A stretch of DNA of 64,000 bases from Acidovorax sp. 106 (GCF_003663825.1 NZ_RCCC01000001.1:1-64000), one strand, 5' to 3'; counted from the stretch's first letter, positions 17,625 through 27,008 are shown. Notes: generated from the letters alone by a model not told the origin. Numbers and translations: made by a program.

Positions 17625-18662
17625 TCAGCCCACCAAGGCGCGGGCCAGCGACTGACCACTGAGCCACGCGCCCTCGACCTTGCCGCCGCTGATCCAGTCG
17701 CCGCACATGCCCAGCTGGGCGTCGGCATCCCACCAGTAGCCGAGCGTGAGGGCGGGCTCGGTGTCGGCATAGCGCCAGCGATGGGCGGTGGCTTGCAGCG
17801 TGGCGGGCGCAGGGCCTCCCAGCGACTGGAACGCAGCCAGCAAGGTGTCGGTCACGCTCTCGGCAGTGTCTTCAATGTGGGCTTCGCTCCACTCGGGGCT
17901 GGCGTGCAGCAGCCAGGTTTCAGTGCCTGCGGGGGCCGTGCGACCAGGCTTGCTGCTGTCGCGCGCCACCCAGCGCAGCGGGCCGGTGTTGATAAAGGCA
18001 CCGTCCCACGGCAGGCCAACCTGCGCGGCGCAGCGCACAATCACCGCCCAGCTGCCGCGCATGCGTGCGCTGGCGGCCACCGCAGCGCCCGTGGAGGCTA
18101 CGGGGTGCAGCAGGGGCACGGCTTGCGGTGCTGGCACGGCCAGCAGCACGGCGCTGTAGCGCTGCGCGTGCAAGCCCTGCTCGGCCGAGGTGATGGCCCA
18201 GCCATCGGCGGTGCGCTCCAGCTTTTGCACGGTGGTTTGCCACTGCGCCAGCGCCCGGTCGCCCACCTGCTGCAGGCCCTGCACCAGCCAGCCAGCAGGC
18301 GACGTCATGCGTGGCGTGCCCACAAAGCGCTCCAGCGGGGTGGCGGGCGTGGTCCACGCGGTGCCGTCAAAGCTGGCCAGGCGAGCGTCCCACACTGCAG
18401 CGACCCCGGCCTGCTGCCAGCGGGCCACCTCGGCGCGGAACTGCGGATCGCGTGCGGTGAAGTACTGCGCGCCGTGGTCGCACTGCCAGGGGCCTGCCGC
18501 GTCCTCGGCACGGCGAGTGCTCATGCGGCCAGAGGGGCCCCGGCTTTTGTCGAACACATGCACGGTGTGCCCCGCCTGCAGCAAGGCCTGCGCGCACGAC
18601 AGGCCCGCCAGGCCTGCACCGATCACGGAGATGGGCAAGGTGGAGGTTGCGGAGCGGCTCAT
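17625..18662 (-). CDS. Renalase-like NAD(P)/FAD-dependent oxidoreductase
   Basis: A 345-residue flavoprotein. The dinucleotide-binding motif is VIGAGLAGLSCAQAL (residues about 13-27), followed by VFDKSRGPSGRMSTRR, the signature of renalase-like amine oxidases, and CDHGAQYFTARDPQF. The C-terminus carries the second FAD contact, LGMCGDWISGGKVEGAWLSG. The substrate is unknown. Its ATG overlaps the lipocalin stop as ATGA. It stands at the head of the photolyase series, and a flavoprotein of this kind is a frequent companion of photolyases; a role in flavin or pigment redox chemistry is inference. Confidence 0.85.
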   Translation of the reverse strand: MSRSATSTLPISVIGAGLAGLSCAQALLQAGHTVHVFDKSRGPSGRMSTRRAEDAAGPWQCDHGAQYFTARDPQFRAEVARWQQAGVAAVWDARLASFDGTAWTTPATPLERFVGTPRMTSPAGWLVQGLQQVGDRALAQWQTTVQKLERTADGWAITSAEQGLHAQRYSAVLLAVPAPQAVPLLHPVASTGAAVAASARMRGSWAVIVRCAAQVGLPWDGAFINTGPLRWVARDSSKPGRTAPAGTETWLLHASPEWSEAHIEDTAESVTDTLLAAFQSLGGPAPATLQATAHRWRYADTEPALTLGYWWDADAQLGMCGDWISGGKVEGAWLSGQSLARALVG

Positions 18663-19225
18663 GGTTTCGGGTCGGTGCGTTCGTGGGTCACCCAGATGAG
18701 GGCTTGGGTGTCTATGCCAAGCGCTTGTGCGCGGGCCGTGAGCTGCTCGCGCACGGCTGGCGCTAGCTGCTTGCTGCGCGACAAGATCCAGCAGTAGCTG
18801 CGATCTGGCCCCACCACCAGGGCCCACTGGTAGTCCGCATCCAGCGCGGCCACGTGGTAGCCGCCATAGAACGGGCCAAAGAACGATACCTTGAGCGAGG
18901 CCGTGTTGGCATCGCCTGTGAATTTGGCCTTGCCCTCGGCCTCGCGCCAGTCGTTCTTGGCGGTGTCAAAACCCCGGTTGAGCACGCGCACGCTGCCGTC
19001 GGCCTGGCGCTGGTAGGTGGCAGACACGTCGGTCATTCCACGCTCAAACGAATGGTCTAGCCGCGCGGCCTCGTACCAGCGCCCCTCATAGCGGGCTAAG
19101 TCAAACGGCGTGACGGGGGTGATGCCCTCGGGAGGCTGGGTGGATGAGCACCCCGCCAACACGGCAACAGTGCCCAGCGCAGCAACCAGGACTGCGCGCC
19201 GAAGTAAAAGGGTGGGTGCGGTCAT
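18659..19225 (-). CDS. blc: Lipocalin lipoprotein (Blc-like)
   Basis: A 188-residue lipoprotein. The signal peptide ends in the lipobox LAGC (cysteine at about residue 25). The mature protein is a bacterial lipocalin, with the first-strand motif YEGRWYEAARLDHSFERG and later YHVAALDADYQWALVVGPDR and CWILSRSKQLA. Such proteins sit in the outer membrane and bind lipids or hydrophobic pigments. It is the first gene of the photolyase operon, with its stop overlapping the next start as ATGA. I chose MTAPTLLLRR (19225) over the longer start at 19234. Confidence 0.88.
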   Translation of the reverse strand: MTAPTLLLRRAVLVAALGTVAVLAGCSSTQPPEGITPVTPFDLARYEGRWYEAARLDHSFERGMTDVSATYQRQADGSVRVLNRGFDTAKNDWREAEGKAKFTGDANTASLKVSFFGPFYGGYHVAALDADYQWALVVGPDRSYCWILSRSKQLAPAVREQLTARAQALGIDTQALIWVTHERTDPKP

Positions 19226-19350
19226 AAAAACCAATCAGTCACAAAACAAACCAAATGGTATACCCAATCCATAGCAACTGACCCCCAAGGGCCACCGGGC
19301 ACTGACAGCGTGCCGGGTGCCAGCACAGGCCAGCACCTAAAATCGAACCC

Positions 19351-19593
19351 ATGACCCTCAAGATCACTGTCTACTCCAAGTCCGCCTGCCCCCAGTGCGA
19401 ATCGGCCAAGAGCCTGCTGAAGGCGCGCTCGCTGCCCTACGAAGAAATCAAGATCGACGACGAAGCCGAGCGCCTGGCCTTCTACGACAAGTGCGGCCCG
19501 GCCGTGCGACAAATGCCCCAGGTGTTCATCAACGATCAGCGCGTAGGCGGGCTGACGGGGCTGCAGGCCGCGCTCAAGCAACTGGGGCTTTGA
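19351..19593 (+). CDS. Glutaredoxin
   Basis: An 80-residue single-domain glutaredoxin starting MTLKITVYSKSACPQCESAK with the redox motif CPQC (residues 13-16), the cis-proline in RQMPQVFI, and the C-terminal GG in RVGGLTGLQ. It reduces disulfides or glutathionylated proteins in the cytoplasm. It diverges from the lipocalin operon; the 125-base gap must hold promoters for both, but I see no strong consensus boxes there. Confidence 0.9.
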   Translation: MTLKITVYSKSACPQCESAKSLLKARSLPYEEIKIDDEAERLAFYDKCGPAVRQMPQVFINDQRVGGLTGLQAALKQLGL

Positions 19594-19760
19594 CCCAGGC
19601 GGCGGCCTGCACGCTGGGCGCCCACTGCCAAGTGCTGCAGAGTCCTACAAGGCACGCCATTCGGGCCGTGTTCGAATGAGAGGCACACCCAAGCGCAGGC
19701 CATTGCCCCCACGGGGCAGATGCCCGCCCTTGGCAACGTCCACCGACCGAAGGAGCCCCC

Positions 19761-20015
19761 ATGGAATCCGGAATCCACACCCTTTCCGATCTGTTTGCCC
19801 AGTTGGGTCTGCCCTCTGACGAAGCGTCCATCACCCACTTTATTGCGACACACCGCCCGAATGCGGCCCAGTGCAGCCTGCCCGATGTCGCGGTATGGAG
19901 CCCGGCCCAGGCCAAGTTTCTGCGGGAAGCGATTGCGGCCGATGCCGACTGGGCCATCGTGGCGGAGCAACTGGGCCAGGCCCTGGCTTGTAGCCGGGGT
20001 ATTCAAAAGGCCTGA
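19761..20015 (+). CDS. DUF2789 family protein
   Basis: An 84-residue acidic protein with the DUF2789 pattern: a first half HTLSDLFAQLGLPSD, and a second half WSPAQAKFLREAIAADADW. The family has no known function and consists of small helical proteins. The start follows CGAAGGAGC. It stands alone between the glutaredoxin and a convergent hydrolase. Confidence 0.8.
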   Translation: MESGIHTLSDLFAQLGLPSDEASITHFIATHRPNAAQCSLPDVAVWSPAQAKFLREAIAADADWAIVAEQLGQALACSRGIQKA

Positions 20016-20044
20016 CACCCCCAGTTAACGTGGGGCAACGGCGC

Positions 20045-20908
20045 TCAGCCGCGCGCTAAAAACCCATCCACCAGTGCATAGTGCTCCGGCACATTCAGCG
20101 CAGGGGCGTGCCCGCAGCCGGGCACCTCCACCACCTGCAGCAGCCCCTTGGCGCCGGGGCCACGGCGGTGCATTTCTTCGATGGTTTCGGGCAGCACCAA
20201 GTCTGAATCGGCGCCGCGCAGGCACAGCACGGGAATGTTCAGCCGGTCATAGTGATCCCAGATCAGGTAATCATTTTCGTGGTGCGTGAACTGCTGCACC
20301 ATGGCCGGGTCGTAGTGCGGCGTCACGCGCCCATCGGGCAGGCGGCGGGTTGATGTTTCGGTCAACCGCCGCCACTGCGCATCGCTGAGCCAGCCGTAGG
20401 GCTGATACACCTGACGAAAGAATGCCTCCAGCTCGGCCACCGTATCAAACGCAGGCGGTTGCCCCGCATAGGCCTTAATGCGCTCCAGTGCGGCATCGGC
20501 CAGGCGCGGGGCGTTGTCGTTGAGCAGCAGGCTGGCAATGCGCCCCCGCAAGCTGGGCTCAAATACCCCTGCAGCGCACACCGTGCCAATAGCGCCGCCC
20601 ATCGAGGTGCCTACCCAGTGCGCACGCTCAATGCCCAGTTGATCGAACAGGTCGGCAGCGATGCGGGCATAGAACGCCAGGCGGTATTCGTGCAGCGGCT
20701 GGCGGCTCCACTGGCTCAGGCCCCGGCCGATGGTGTCTGGGCAAATGACGCGGTAGCGGTCTGCCAGATGCGCAGCCAGGTCGTCCATATCGCGCCCGGT
20801 GCGCGCTAGGCCATGCCATGCGATCACCACCGGGGCGTCGGGCTGGCCCCATTCGGTGTAGTGGATTTCGTAACCAGCGCAGGTGGCGTAGCGGGAGATG
20901 GGAGACAT
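20045..20908 (-). CDS. Alpha/beta hydrolase
   Basis: A 287-residue alpha/beta hydrolase. The oxyanion segment is VVIAWHGLARTGRD, the nucleophile elbow is WVGTSMGG (Ser about residue 102), the acid is probably in LRGADSDLVLP, and the histidine in VEVPGCGHAP. The substrate cannot be read. The N-terminus TCAGYEIHYTEWGQPDAPVV is usual for the group with long lids (the region QPPAFDTVAELEAFFRQVYQ). It is 68 bases downstream of the 3-hydroxybutyrate-oligomer hydrolase on the same strand and could be co-transcribed, which would fit a role in ester breakdown; this is inference. Confidence 0.85.
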   Translation of the reverse strand: MSPISRYATCAGYEIHYTEWGQPDAPVVIAWHGLARTGRDMDDLAAHLADRYRVICPDTIGRGLSQWSRQPLHEYRLAFYARIAADLFDQLGIERAHWVGTSMGGAIGTVCAAGVFEPSLRGRIASLLLNDNAPRLADAALERIKAYAGQPPAFDTVAELEAFFRQVYQPYGWLSDAQWRRLTETSTRRLPDGRVTPHYDPAMVQQFTHHENDYLIWDHYDRLNIPVLCLRGADSDLVLPETIEEMHRRGPGAKGLLQVVEVPGCGHAPALNVPEHYALVDGFLARG

Positions 20909-20976
20909 GGTGATGGCCTGTGAAACGGGACAAACTGCCAGGCAAAGCCCTGATGGGCCTTGCCTAGCATGGGCGC

Positions 20977-23109
20977 CTAGTCGGGGATGGCGATGGACCC
21001 CGCAGTGATGGCAATGGCATCGCCCACAAGCGGTGTGGCCGCCATAGGGGGCAGGTTGGCGGTGGTGATGGCCGGGGCGCTGCCGGGCGTGCCGCCGCGT
21101 GGCACGGTGCGCACCACTTGGCTGGCGGGCAGTGTTTTGCCGCTCGCCAAGTGGTCGTACATAGCGTCCAGAGCGCGGTTCAAATACACATGCAGGGGCA
21201 CATAGCGCGTGTCGTAGCCGGGCAGCACGGAGGGCAAACCGATGAAGCTGTCGAAGTGCTGGGCGTTGGTTACCTCCACATAGCGCAGCTTGCTCGCGCT
21301 GCCTTCCACCTTGCGGTTGAGGGCTGCGTAGGGCCGGGAGGTGTGGCTGACGGGCAGCAGCGCATCAGCGCGGCCGTGCACGATGATGGCGGGCTTGCCG
21401 CGCAGGTTGCCATTGCGGCGGGTTTCGTCCACCCCGGCTTGCAGTTTTTGCGCGGCGGCATCGGTGCCGGTGACCAGGTTGCGCAGGCACAGCGCACCGG
21501 CGGTGTTCCAGTCGGCCAGGCCGCTGGCAGACACCGACAAAAAGTCGCGCCCTGCCCCCAACTTGCCGTTGTTGTTGATGAGTTGTACCCCGCTGGAAGG
21601 CGGCACCCCATTGCCCGTGGCAAACATGCCCGCCAGCGCCGCAGGCGCCATCGGCCCCACGGCGCCAGTGGATGTGGTGGCGGCATAGCTGTAGCCGCAG
21701 AGGTGGTCCTTCACGCTGGCGCGAGAGAGTGCATTGGCAAAGGTGACCGCCACAGCCGGGGCCACTTCAAACGCAGCCAGGGATGCGTGCAAGTCGCTCG
21801 ATTCGGCCTCCCACCCATAGTCGCGCAGCTTTTGCAGCGCCTGCTCTGCCTGCGCGGCGGGGGTGCTGCCCGTGAGCAAGCCCGCTGCGACCAAGGCGGA
21901 GCAGCGGTTGGGCGCAATGGGCAGGGCACTGGCCGCAAAGCCCGCGCCAAAGGCAACTGCGTAGGGCGAGCTGCTGATGGAAGGCGCCAGCGCCGCGCAG
22001 GGCTGGTAGAGGTTGGCATAGGTGGTGAAGTCCACCAGCGTCTTGCCAGTCACGGCCACGGCGGTGCTGCCGCGCTGCACCGTCACGCCAGGGTTGGCGG
22101 GCAATTCCACGGCGGGCTCAGACACCGCCACGCCACTGATCAGGCCCTGGGTGTCTTGCTCTGCCGCCGCAATGGCGGCGCCGCCGCCGTTGGAGATGCT
22201 GGACGCGATGACGATGGTGTTGGAGGGGTTCAGCGTCTTGAGACGCTGGCCGTTGTCCAGCGTGCCAAAGCGTTCGTTCAGCACATAGTAGGCAAACTCC
22301 ACCGCCTGCAGTGTGCTGCGGCCCCAGTCTTTCTCGGGGTTCTGGCCCGAGTGGGCGTGTTTGAAGGCAAAGCGGTTGGGCGTGGCTGCATTGAAAGCGG
22401 CCAGTTCGCTGGCCGAGAGGCCTGCGTTGAACGCGGCGTTCTTGCCTGCCGCCGTGGCCGTGGCACGGGTGCCATTGATCAGCGGCACAGTGTCGTTTTG
22501 CAGGTCGTGCGGGGCAGCGCCTGTGCCCTTGTCTGAGTAGGCCACGGCGCAGCCGCGCTTGAGGCCCCACTCGCCCGTGCTGAGGCCGCCATACACCCCG
22601 CGCGAGCCCGATGCCGTGGCCGTGATGACGCACGGTTTTTGCGGGTTGAAGCTGGCAGGCACCTGCACCATGAGGGTGACGTTCTGCCGCCCGCTGCCAT
22701 CGTCGGCAAAGGCGATGTATTCGGTGCCTGCCACCTTGCCCTCGCTGGCGGTGATGTTGCCCTGCGCATCGACGTTGGGGCCATACAGGCTGCCATAACC
22801 ACCTGCCGCTGTCATGTCGAGCAAGGCGCGGTAGTTGGTGTGGATGGTGGTGCGGCGCAGCTCGGCCGCCGTGGGCTTGAGGGGGTCGGCATACGCCGGG
22901 GCGGCCGCTGCGGCCAGGCCGGTTTTACCCAGGCCGGCGGTAAGCAGGTCGTCGGTGGTGCCGTCGTAAGCCGTGGCCTGGATGGGCCCCAGGTACGCAG
23001 GCTTGGTGTTGGGGATGGCGTTGCTGCCATCTCCCCCACCGCCGCCGCAGGCGGCCAACACAGCAGCGGCCACGGCCGCAGGCAGGAACGGGCGAACACA
23101 GGTTTTCAT
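20977..23109 (-). CDS. D-3-hydroxybutyrate oligomer hydrolase
   Basis: A 710-residue protein of the 3HBOH family. It begins MKTCVRPFLPAAVAAAVLAA followed by CGGGGG, a lipoprotein signal, so it is exported and lipid-anchored. Family motifs are YLGPIQATAYDGTTDDLLTA, ATASGSRGVYGGLSTGEWGL, and the lipase-like box SSISNGGGAA with the predicted catalytic serine. It cleaves oligomers of 3-hydroxybutyrate produced by extracellular PHB depolymerases. The start at 23109 excludes an upstream ORF extension to 23412 that runs through livM. It lies 88 bases after livM on the same strand, so it may be the last gene of the liv-type transport operon. Confidence 0.9.
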   Translation of the reverse strand: MKTCVRPFLPAAVAAAVLAACGGGGGDGSNAIPNTKPAYLGPIQATAYDGTTDDLLTAGLGKTGLAAAAAPAYADPLKPTAAELRRTTIHTNYRALLDMTAAGGYGSLYGPNVDAQGNITASEGKVAGTEYIAFADDGSGRQNVTLMVQVPASFNPQKPCVITATASGSRGVYGGLSTGEWGLKRGCAVAYSDKGTGAAPHDLQNDTVPLINGTRATATAAGKNAAFNAGLSASELAAFNAATPNRFAFKHAHSGQNPEKDWGRSTLQAVEFAYYVLNERFGTLDNGQRLKTLNPSNTIVIASSISNGGGAAIAAAEQDTQGLISGVAVSEPAVELPANPGVTVQRGSTAVAVTGKTLVDFTTYANLYQPCAALAPSISSSPYAVAFGAGFAASALPIAPNRCSALVAAGLLTGSTPAAQAEQALQKLRDYGWEAESSDLHASLAAFEVAPAVAVTFANALSRASVKDHLCGYSYAATTSTGAVGPMAPAALAGMFATGNGVPPSSGVQLINNNGKLGAGRDFLSVSASGLADWNTAGALCLRNLVTGTDAAAQKLQAGVDETRRNGNLRGKPAIIVHGRADALLPVSHTSRPYAALNRKVEGSASKLRYVEVTNAQHFDSFIGLPSVLPGYDTRYVPLHVYLNRALDAMYDHLASGKTLPASQVVRTVPRGGTPGSAPAITTANLPPMAATPLVGDAIAITAGSIAIPD

Positions 23110-23197
23110 GCGCTTGTCTCCAGGTTTGGTTTTTGTTGCACGACCATCACACCGATTCAAGAAGTCATGGAGCCGCGAAGTCAGAAACTCCGCACCC

Positions 23198-24271
23198 TCA
23201 TCCCGGCCTGTGCGCCGCCGCAGCGCGCAAGCGCCCCACCACGCCGGTGGGGAAGTAATAGACCGACAGCACAAACAGCACGCCCAGCCACAACAGCCAA
23301 CGGTCGGGCGACAGCAAGGCGGCCAGCCAGGGCAGGCTGGTTGCGGCCTCGCTGCCCAGGCGCAGCAGGTCTTGCAGATAGCTTTGCGCCACCAAAAACA
23401 GCACGGCGCCAATGGCCGAGCCGTAGATGGTGCCCATGCCGCCGATGACGACGATGAGCAGGCAGTCCATCATGATTTCGAAGCTGAGCGAGGTGTCTGG
23501 CCCGTTGTAGCGCAGCCAAAGCGCCAGCATGCAGCCCGCCAACGTGGCAAACAGGGCCGACAACACGCTGGACGTGGTGCGGTACACCACCACGCGGTAG
23601 CCAATGGCCTCGGCGCGGAACTCGTTCTCGCGGATGGCCTGCAGCACGCGGCCAAAGGGCGAGTTGACGATGCGCAGCAATGCCAGCACCAGCACCACCG
23701 CCGTGACGAACAGCAGGTAGTAGCAAATCAACCGCCCATCAATGGCCACGCCCAGGAAGGGATCGTCAAACGGCTCGAAGCTGGGTGACAGCACCTCGGG
23801 CACCTTGAAGGTGAGGCCGTCTTCACCGCCGGTGATGTCCGACAGCTGCGAGGCCAGCGTCTGGAACGCCGCCGCCACGGCCAAGGTGATCATGGCAAAA
23901 AAGATGGCCCGCACGCGCAGCGAGAACAGGCCCACCGCCAGCGACAAGAGCAGCGACAGCAGCAACGCCCCGCCCACCCCCACCAGCAGGGCCGACCACG
24001 TGGGCCCCATGCGCGTGGTGGCCACGGAAATGCCATAGGCCCCAATGCCAAAGAACATGGTGTGCGCAAAGCTGACGATGCCGGTGTAGCCCAGCAGCAA
24101 GTCAAAGCTGGCCACCAGCACCACAAACACCAGCACCTTGGCCGCCACGTTCAGCGCCTTGACGCCAGGAAACAGAAACGGCGCCAACGCCAGGCCCAGC
24201 AGCACGGCCAGCAAGATGGCTGCGAGCAGCTTGCTGCGGGGATAGTCACCAGAGAGAAGTCGGTTCAACAT
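23198..24271 (-). CDS. livM: Branched-chain-type ABC transporter permease LivM
   Basis: A 357-residue inner-membrane permease with about nine hydrophobic segments and the LivM motif GYTGIVSFAHTMFFGIGAYG, plus the ABC-contact loop around RVLQAIRENEFRAEAIGYRV. It pairs with LivH to form the membrane channel of a HAAT-family importer. It starts 12 bases after livH, behind GAGGAG. Substrates of the family range from leucine to aromatic acids and amides; here the context suggests an organic acid. Confidence 0.92.
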   Translation of the reverse strand: MLNRLLSGDYPRSKLLAAILLAVLLGLALAPFLFPGVKALNVAAKVLVFVVLVASFDLLLGYTGIVSFAHTMFFGIGAYGISVATTRMGPTWSALLVGVGGALLLSLLLSLAVGLFSLRVRAIFFAMITLAVAAAFQTLASQLSDITGGEDGLTFKVPEVLSPSFEPFDDPFLGVAIDGRLICYYLLFVTAVVLVLALLRIVNSPFGRVLQAIRENEFRAEAIGYRVVVYRTTSSVLSALFATLAGCMLALWLRYNGPDTSLSFEIMMDCLLIVVIGGMGTIYGSAIGAVLFLVAQSYLQDLLRLGSEAATSLPWLAALLSPDRWLLWLGVLFVLSVYYFPTGVVGRLRAAAAHRPG

Positions 24272-24283
24272 GCTTGCGGCTCC

Positions 24284-25279
24284 TCAACGGTTCGTGACGG
24301 GGTACACGCCTTGGGGGCGCCACAGCAGGATGGCGACCATGAGCGCGATGTTGGAAAACAGCGCCACCTTGGGGGCCAGAAAGCCGGTGTAGTTGGCCAT
24401 GAGGCCCACCAGCAGCGCGCCAATCAGCGCCCCGCCCGTGCTGCCCAAGCCGCCGATGATGATGACGATGAAGATCAGCACGTTGACCTGCGCGCCCATC
24501 TGCGGCACCACGCTTTGCTGGTACAGGCCCCACATCACGCCGCCCAGCCCCGCCAGGGCCGAGCCCACCACAAACACCGCCACAAACAGGCGGCGAATGC
24601 GGTAGCCCAGGCTTTCGACCATCTCGCGGTCTTGCACACCGGCGCGGATGAGCAGGCCGACTTTGGTGCGCGACAGCGTCCAGGCCAGCACGCCAAACAC
24701 CACCAGGCCCACGGCCACGGCGACGAGGCGGTATTTCTCGATGGCGGCATCGCCCAGCAGCAGCGAGCCGCGCATGCCGCCCGGCAGCGGCAGCGGGATT
24801 TGCTGCGGGCCCCAGATGACCTTGATGAGTTCCTCGCCAATGATCATGCCGCCCATGGTGATGAGGATCTGCTTGAGGTGCTGGCCGTACACGGGCCGCA
24901 CGATGAAGCGCTCAAACGCCAGGCCCACCGCGCCCGCCACCGCCATGGCCACCAGCATGGCGGGCAGCACTGCCACCATGTTGCGCCACAGCTGGTCAGA
25001 GCCCGTCCAGTCGCCCATTGCGCCCAGCACGCTGGTAGCCACAAAGGCCCCCAGCGCAATGAACACACCGTGGCCAAAGTTGAGCACGTCCATCAGCCCA
25101 AACACGAGTGTGAGGCCCGACGCGATGATGAAGATGATCATGCCCATGGCCAGCCCCGCCACCGTGAGCGTGAGCCAGGTGCTGGGCGAGCCCACCAGCG
25201 GCAGCGTGATGAGCGCCAGCAGCGGCACCAGCGCCAGGGGCTTCCAGTCGAAGTCGCTGGCAGTCATGCGGGCGGTCAT
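24284..25279 (-). CDS. livH: Branched-chain-type ABC transporter permease LivH
   Basis: A 331-residue permease with the LivH signature IASGLTLVFGLMDVLNFGHG and the loop YGQHLKQILITMGGMIIGEE. About eight transmembrane segments are visible. The ATG at 25279 follows AGGAGG. Together with LivM it forms the pore. An AGCGCT-type repeat lies between it and livF, yet all genes are on one strand. Confidence 0.92.
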   Translation of the reverse strand: MTARMTASDFDWKPLALVPLLALITLPLVGSPSTWLTLTVAGLAMGMIIFIIASGLTLVFGLMDVLNFGHGVFIALGAFVATSVLGAMGDWTGSDQLWRNMVAVLPAMLVAMAVAGAVGLAFERFIVRPVYGQHLKQILITMGGMIIGEELIKVIWGPQQIPLPLPGGMRGSLLLGDAAIEKYRLVAVAVGLVVFGVLAWTLSRTKVGLLIRAGVQDREMVESLGYRIRRLFVAVFVVGSALAGLGGVMWGLYQQSVVPQMGAQVNVLIFIVIIIGGLGSTGGALIGALLVGLMANYTGFLAPKVALFSNIALMVAILLWRPQGVYPVTNR

Positions 25280-25309
25280 GCGTGGCCTCCTACGGGGTCA
25301 TGATTTACT

Positions 25310-25364
25310 TCTTTTTTGATAGCTGCCTGCGCTTGATATATATGCGCTGGAGTCCGATTTGACT
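25310..25364. repeat. AGCGCT intergenic repeat
   Basis: On the minus strand the unit reads TCAAATCGGACTCCAGCGCA, an AT loop, then CAAGCGCAGGCAGCTATCAA. It is a member of the family also seen at 11957, 27041, 30218, 39457 and 63835, and lies between livF and livH. Confidence 0.65.
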
Positions 25365-25370
25365 TGTATT

Positions 25371-26102
25371 TCATAGCGACAGCCCCAGCAGCGACTGCTG
25401 CAATGCCTCGTCCGCCGCCAGCGCGGCCATGCTGCCGGCGTGCACCACGCGGCCGTTGTCCATCACGGCGACGTTGTCGCCCAGGCGTTTGGCAAAGTGG
25501 ATGTTTTGCTCAACCAGCAAGATGGTCACTCCGCTCTTTTTGAGCTGGTCGAACGCCTCGATCATGTTGTTGATGATGGCGGGGGCCAGGCCCTTGCTGG
25601 GTTCGTCCACGATGAGCAGGTCACGCGGCTCGATGATGGCGCGGGCCACGGCCACCATCTGCTTTTGCCCGCCGCTGAGCTTGCCTGCCGGGTGGTTCCA
25701 GAACTTCTCCACGGCCGGGAACAGCCGGAAGATCCATTGCAGCCGGGCCGCGTCCATCTGCGCTGCGTTGCTGGCCTTGCGTGCGGCCAGCAGCAGGTTT
25801 TCCTTCACCGTCAGGTCGGCAAAGATGCCCATGTTCTCGGGCACATAGGCAATGTTCAGCCCCGCAATCTGCGGTGTGTGCAGGCGGGTGATGTCGCGCC
25901 CGTTGAAGTGGATGCTGCCCTGCGAGGCCTGCCACAGGCCCATGATGGTGCGCAGCGTGGTCGTCTTGCCCGCGCCGTTGCGGCCCAGCAGCATGGTGAG
26001 CTGGCCCTTGGGGATGGCGAGATCGACGCCGTGCAGGATGTGGTACGCCCCGATGTGCGTGTGAACGCCTTTGAGCTCCAGGAGGTTGGCGGTGCTGCTC
26101 AT
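25371..26102 (-). CDS. livF: ABC transporter ATPase LivF
   Basis: A 243-residue ATPase with Walker A LLGRNGAGKTT, the LSGGQKQ signature in GKLSGGQKQMVAVARA, Walker B LLIVDEPSKGLAP and the switch histidine region LVEQNIHFA. It energises the LivHM channel. Its start overlaps the stop of livG as ATGA. Confidence 0.93.
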   Translation of the reverse strand: MSSTANLLELKGVHTHIGAYHILHGVDLAIPKGQLTMLLGRNGAGKTTTLRTIMGLWQASQGSIHFNGRDITRLHTPQIAGLNIAYVPENMGIFADLTVKENLLLAARKASNAAQMDAARLQWIFRLFPAVEKFWNHPAGKLSGGQKQMVAVARAIIEPRDLLIVDEPSKGLAPAIINNMIEAFDQLKKSGVTILLVEQNIHFAKRLGDNVAVMDNGRVVHAGSMAALAADEALQQSLLGLSL

Positions 26103-26884
26103 GCGGCCTCCCTCTGTTCTATGGGCTCATCTTTGGAGACGCCCAGGTACGCCTCCTGCACCACCGGCGATGCGATCACCTCGGCGGGTGCGCCATCGGC
26201 CACCAGCGTGCCGTTGGTCAGCACAATGATGCGGTCGGCCAGCTCGCGCACCACGTCCATCTTGTGCTCCACCAGCAGGATGATCTTGGTCTTGTCTTTT
26301 TTGAGTTCGCGGATCAGGTTCAAGATCACCGGGGCCTCGTCGTGGCTCATGCCTGCGGTGGGCTCGTCAAACATGTAGACCTGCGGCTCCAGCGCCATGA
26401 GCAAGGCCACTTCCAGCTTGCGCTGGTCGCCATGCGGCAAGCTGGCCACGGGGGTGTCACGCCGCTCGAACAGGGCCACGGTGTGCAAGATGGATTCGGC
26501 CCGCTCGGTGAGCTGGCGGTGGTCGCTCCAGATGCTCCACAGGTTGAGCCCCCGGCGGTGCGGGCCACCCTGCGTGGCCTGCACCGCCAGGCGCACGTTC
26601 TCCAGCACGCTCAGGTTGGGGAACAGATTGGTGAGCTGAAACGCCCGGCCCAGCCCCGCACGGGTGCGGGCCGAGGGGCTGAGCGCTGTCAGGTCTTGCC
26701 CGCCCAGCTGCGCGCTGCCCGCACTGGCCTTGAGCTGGCCCGAGATGAGGTTGAAATACGTCGTCTTGCCCGCGCCATTGGGGCCCACGATGGCGGTGAG
26801 CGTGCCCGGCGCAAAGGCACAGGTCACACCATTGACCGCCACATGGCCGCCAAAGCGGATGGTCAGGTTGTGGGTTGCAAGCAT
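26099..26884 (-). CDS. livG: ABC transporter ATPase LivG
   Basis: A 261-residue ATPase with Walker A IVGPNGAGKTTYFN, the LivG-specific ARTRAGLGRAFQLTNLFPNL, Walker B VYMFDEPTAGMSHDE, and LVEHKMDVV. The usual LSGGQ signature is replaced by SLPHGDQRKLEVAL, which is common in LivG proteins. Its stop overlaps the livF start. The ribosome-binding site is weak, and a 359-base repeat-filled gap separates it from livK. Confidence 0.93.
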   Translation of the reverse strand: MLATHNLTIRFGGHVAVNGVTCAFAPGTLTAIVGPNGAGKTTYFNLISGQLKASAGSAQLGGQDLTALSPSARTRAGLGRAFQLTNLFPNLSVLENVRLAVQATQGGPHRRGLNLWSIWSDHRQLTERAESILHTVALFERRDTPVASLPHGDQRKLEVALLMALEPQVYMFDEPTAGMSHDEAPVILNLIRELKKDKTKIILLVEHKMDVVRELADRIIVLTNGTLVADGAPAEVIASPVVQEAYLGVSKDEPIEQREAA

Positions 26885-26982
26885 GGAGGCAATGGGTTGA
26901 TGGCTGGGGCTGGAGACCGGTCCGAGCCGCCCACACCCGCGCGCCCTGCATCGCCCCAGACACTGCGCACCCGCAGTGCCCC

Positions 26983-27008
26983 GGCTTCGACAGGCTCAGC
27001 CCGAACGG
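26983..27008. repeat. REP-like repeat, single unit
   Basis: GGCTTCGACAGGCTCAGCCC followed by GAACGG, the same core as the units at 5739-5894 and 12802-12912, here as a single copy. Confidence 0.7.

Noticed and set aside
24062..25303. 413-residue His- and Gln-rich open frame on the plus strand
   Set aside because: It is the complement of livH and part of livM; the composition is a shadow of membrane codons read backwards.
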